From NCBI GenBank assembly GCA_017479285.1, contig JAFVCL010000008.1:1-64000 (forward strand): a stretch of 64,000 nucleotides of DNA. The letters are read 5' to 3'. The position numbers were made by a program, and so were the translations under genes. The number at the start of each line of letters is the position of its first letter. Position 1 is the first letter of the stretch. The DNA is from Lachnospiraceae bacterium (lineage in GTDB: Bacteria; Bacillota; Clostridia; Lachnospirales; Lachnospiraceae). Positions 61,923 through 64,000 of the stretch are shown here, one piece after another. The notes under the pieces were generated by a model. That model had not been told where the DNA came from. It made no database searches and was given only the letters and a program-made list of their open reading frames with translations.

Positions 61923-63634
61923 GAAAATACTTTAAATTGACTGTAAAAAGAATAATAACCTTTATTACGCTGGCGGCTGTGGTTATGATGTCTGCCGGAG
62001 TAATCGGGGCAGGTCCGCATATTGATTCTTACGCGTCTTCAGCGGAAGATGCTTTTGAAGAACTTAATGAAGTAAGCAGCGGGGATACATACAGCTTGTC
62101 CCGGAGGATCGACAGATTCGAAAAGCTCTCCGGATCCGCCGGAAATATCACATTACATACAAGGATCCCGGAGAGAGAGCTTCTTGAGCTTTTTCCAGAC
62201 AGTCTTGTGGCATATACGACTGAAGGAAAGGCGGTTAATGTCAGTGTGAGCTGGAGCACTGCAGAGGATTATGATGCGGGAGATGTCTTCTTCTATGTCT
62301 ATGATCCGACAATCGAGGGTTATGAAATATCTGAAGGCGTTGAGATTCCTTATATCGTTGTATGGATAGATGAGCAGGCGGGTTACAGCTTTGTACCGGG
62401 TACTTGCTTTGCAGAACCGCCCGCAGATGCCGGGAGCAGTCAGACGGACGAAGGCACCGTGGTCGACGCCGTGGTTGACGAAGAGGGCTCGGACAAAAGC
62501 GAAAGCGAAACGGACGAAGGTGCCGTGGTTGACGAAGAAGGCTCGGACAAAAGCGAAGGCGAAACGGACGAAAGCACCGTGGCTGACGAGACCGGTTCGG
62601 ATACTGACTCTTCAAAAGACACATACATACCAGAATCCGGCAAGACCAATGAGGAGATCACCTTCGATTTCCTTGTGCGGAAAATGGGACTTTGCGAGGC
62701 GGCAGCAGTGGGCGTTCTTGCAAATATAAAGGCTGAGTCGAACTTTAACCCGAACGCAATGGGCGATAAAGTCGGAGATACATATACAAGCTACGGGATA
62801 TGTCAGTGGCATAACGCAAGATGGACGAAACTTCAGGAGTTTTGCGCTTCCTCCGGTGAGGATTGGGAATCACTTATCGGACAGCTTAAATATCTCGAAT
62901 ATGAGCTTGAAAACAAATATACATATGTACTAAGTGCGCTCCGCAAAGTAAGCAACACCCCCGAGGGTGCTTATGACGCGGGATATGTATTCTGCGCGAA
63001 GTTCGAGATTCCGGCAAATACAGCGCAGAGAGCCGATGCGAGAGGCAGGGTCGCTAGAGATACCTTCTGGCCAAAATACGGAGGCTATGTTACATCCACC
63101 GGTGAGCTTTACATCTGGAAGACGATAGACGGGAAGAGCTACTGGTATGAGAACGGTGTGCGTCAGGGAACAAGTGAGGACAGCAAGGGTATAATGGGCG
63201 ACGGCAGTATAAGGGGGCGTGAAATATATGACCCGCTCTCAGACGGATGGTACTGGCTTGACGCTGTGTATGACGGTGCAAAGGCTGTAAACAAGGAGGT
63301 CTGGATTCCATATATTTACAACGGCGAGGAAAGCTGGGACGAGGAAACGATCGTAAGCCGTGCGTCTGCCTGCAGTGGAATGGAAAAACAGGTTGAAAAA
63401 GGCATAAGAGCTCATGGAACAAGCTCTGCAGGAAAGTGGGTGCGCTATGACGAAAACGGTGCTATGATAAAGGGCTGGTATACCGTCGCCGGTGAGGATG
63501 TGCTTGTTTACCCGGATCAGGTCGGGAACACATATTATTACGATCAGGTTACAGGATACATGGCTAAGGGATATGTTACCATAGACGGAAATAACCATTA
63601 TTTTAACGAGATAACGGGTGTGCAGGAGTGGTAA
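61919..63634 (+). CDS. Secreted phage-tail-lysozyme-like protein with wall-binding repeats
   Basis: 571 residues from GTG 61919, overlapping the previous stop (GTGA). Signal peptide (RIITFITLAAVVMMSAGVIGAG, cleaved near SYASS), an N-terminal beta-rich part, an acidic repeat linker (54-base units, at about 185-222), then at about 245-384 a domain matching phage tail lysozyme (Phage_lysozyme2): DFLVRKMGLCEAAAVGVLANI, the catalytic Glu of IKAESNFNP (about 272), and SYGICQWHNARWTKLQ. The C-terminal 175 residues copy the module of the upstream protein (GSIRGREIYDPLSDGWYWLDAV; GKWVRYDENGAMIKGWYTVA; GNTYYYDQVTGYMAKGY). Probably cleaves or remodels peptidoglycan; activity unproven. Confidence 0.85.
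   Translation: MRKYFKLTVKRIITFITLAAVVMMSAGVIGAGPHIDSYASSAEDAFEELNEVSSGDTYSLSRRIDRFEKLSGSAGNITLHTRIPERELLELFPDSLVAYTTEGKAVNVSVSWSTAEDYDAGDVFFYVYDPTIEGYEISEGVEIPYIVVWIDEQAGYSFVPGTCFAEPPADAGSSQTDEGTVVDAVVDEEGSDKSESETDEGAVVDEEGSDKSEGETDESTVADETGSDTDSSKDTYIPESGKTNEEITFDFLVRKMGLCEAAAVGVLANIKAESNFNPNAMGDKVGDTYTSYGICQWHNARWTKLQEFCASSGEDWESLIGQLKYLEYELENKYTYVLSALRKVSNTPEGAYDAGYVFCAKFEIPANTAQRADARGRVARDTFWPKYGGYVTSTGELYIWKTIDGKSYWYENGVRQGTSEDSKGIMGDGSIRGREIYDPLSDGWYWLDAVYDGAKAVNKEVWIPYIYNGEESWDEETIVSRASACSGMEKQVEKGIRAHGTSSAGKWVRYDENGAMIKGWYTVAGEDVLVYPDQVGNTYYYDQVTGYMAKGYVTIDGNNHYFNEITGVQEW
62477..62584 (+). repeat. 54-base tandem duplication coding an acidic linker
   Basis: Two copies of a 54-base unit (62477-62530 and 62531-62584) differing at about six bases, with degenerate pieces on both sides. 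Each codes DEEGSDKSE followed by an x-ETDE-x motif and ends VV or VA, a strongly acidic linker in the lysozyme-like protein. Confidence 0.85.
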
Positions 63635-63652
63635 ATAAACGAAGGAGAGTAC

Positions 63653-63681
63653 TTGAAAAACATCGTAAATAGATATATAAT
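63653..63681 (+). promoter_or_regulatory. Strong promoter of pfkA
   Basis: TTGAAA (63653-63658), 17-base spacer, TATAAT (63676-63681). Near-consensus; the leader to the ATG is about 45 bases and carries CGGAGG as ribosome binding site. Confidence 0.75.
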
Positions 63682-63683
63682 GA

Positions 63684-64000
<317 letters not shown>

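Overview
The window looks like part of a Clostridia chromosome, most likely a Lachnospiraceae relative such as the Butyrivibrio/Roseburia group. The evidence is a low-to-mid GC Gram-positive style gene set with strong AGGAGG-type ribosome binding sites, a cdaA-cdaR-glmM operon, HPr with both His15 and Ser46, a PPi-type as well as an ATP-type phosphofructokinase, a YvyF-type flagellar-operon protein, and many cell-envelope genes. The genus is inference. I see no rRNA, tRNA, CRISPR array, transposase or integrase.

Layout. (1) 1-4148: a gene fragment at the left edge, a decayed aminoglycoside 6-adenylyltransferase, larB, a PPi-type phosphofructokinase and a cation diffusion facilitator. (2) 4222-8025: two paralogous polytopic membrane proteins flanking a small PD-(D/E)XK-like protein. 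(3) 8036-16913: housekeeping block recD2, comF, yvyF-like, two unknown membrane genes, cdaA, cdaR, glmM, ptsH, ending at a good rho-independent terminator. (4) 17027-47069: about 30 kb of surface-polysaccharide genes: a polyprenyl-phosphate sugar transferase that can start the chain, GT2 and GT4 glycosyltransferases, GT-C-like membrane proteins, acyltransferases (acyltransferase 3, MBOAT plus AlgJ-like partner), a WbpM-type dehydratase, pseB, an O-antigen-ligase-like protein, a reverse-strand three-gene cassette and a reverse-strand SGNH hydrolase. (5) 47079-50600: dnaE. (6) 50649-55922: pseC, a FAD oxidoreductase, two GT2 enzymes and a DegT aminotransferase. (7) 55959-58412: a metal-efflux unit with an ArsR/SmtB-type operator, a free HMA protein and a P-type ATPase. 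(8) 58573-60104: a Wzm/Wzt-type ABC exporter. (9) 60183-63634: two secreted proteins, transglutaminase-like and phage-tail-lysozyme-like, that share a C-terminal module. (10) pfkA, cut by the right edge, with its own strong promoter.

How it fits together. ptsH, dnaE and pfkA are close neighbours in many Clostridia. Here they are pushed apart by about 30 kb and 13 kb of envelope genes, so the glycan locus appears to have grown inside a conserved housekeeping neighbourhood. Nucleotide-sugar enzymes (WbpM-type, PseB, PseC, DegT, possibly the FAD enzyme) would supply amino/deoxy sugars. The sugar transferase and GTs build a lipid-linked glycan, GT-C and acyl enzymes decorate it, the ABC transporter exports it, and the secreted proteins may act on or bind the wall. 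None of the substrates can be read from sequence alone.

The points most worth a second look are the secreted protein pair with a shared module, the split HMA/ATPase unit with an orphan operator, PseB/PseC without the rest of the pseudaminic acid pathway, the reverse-strand cassette, the interrupted ptsH-dnaE-pfkA order, and two reverse-strand promoters placed so close to their start codons that the mRNAs could be leaderless.
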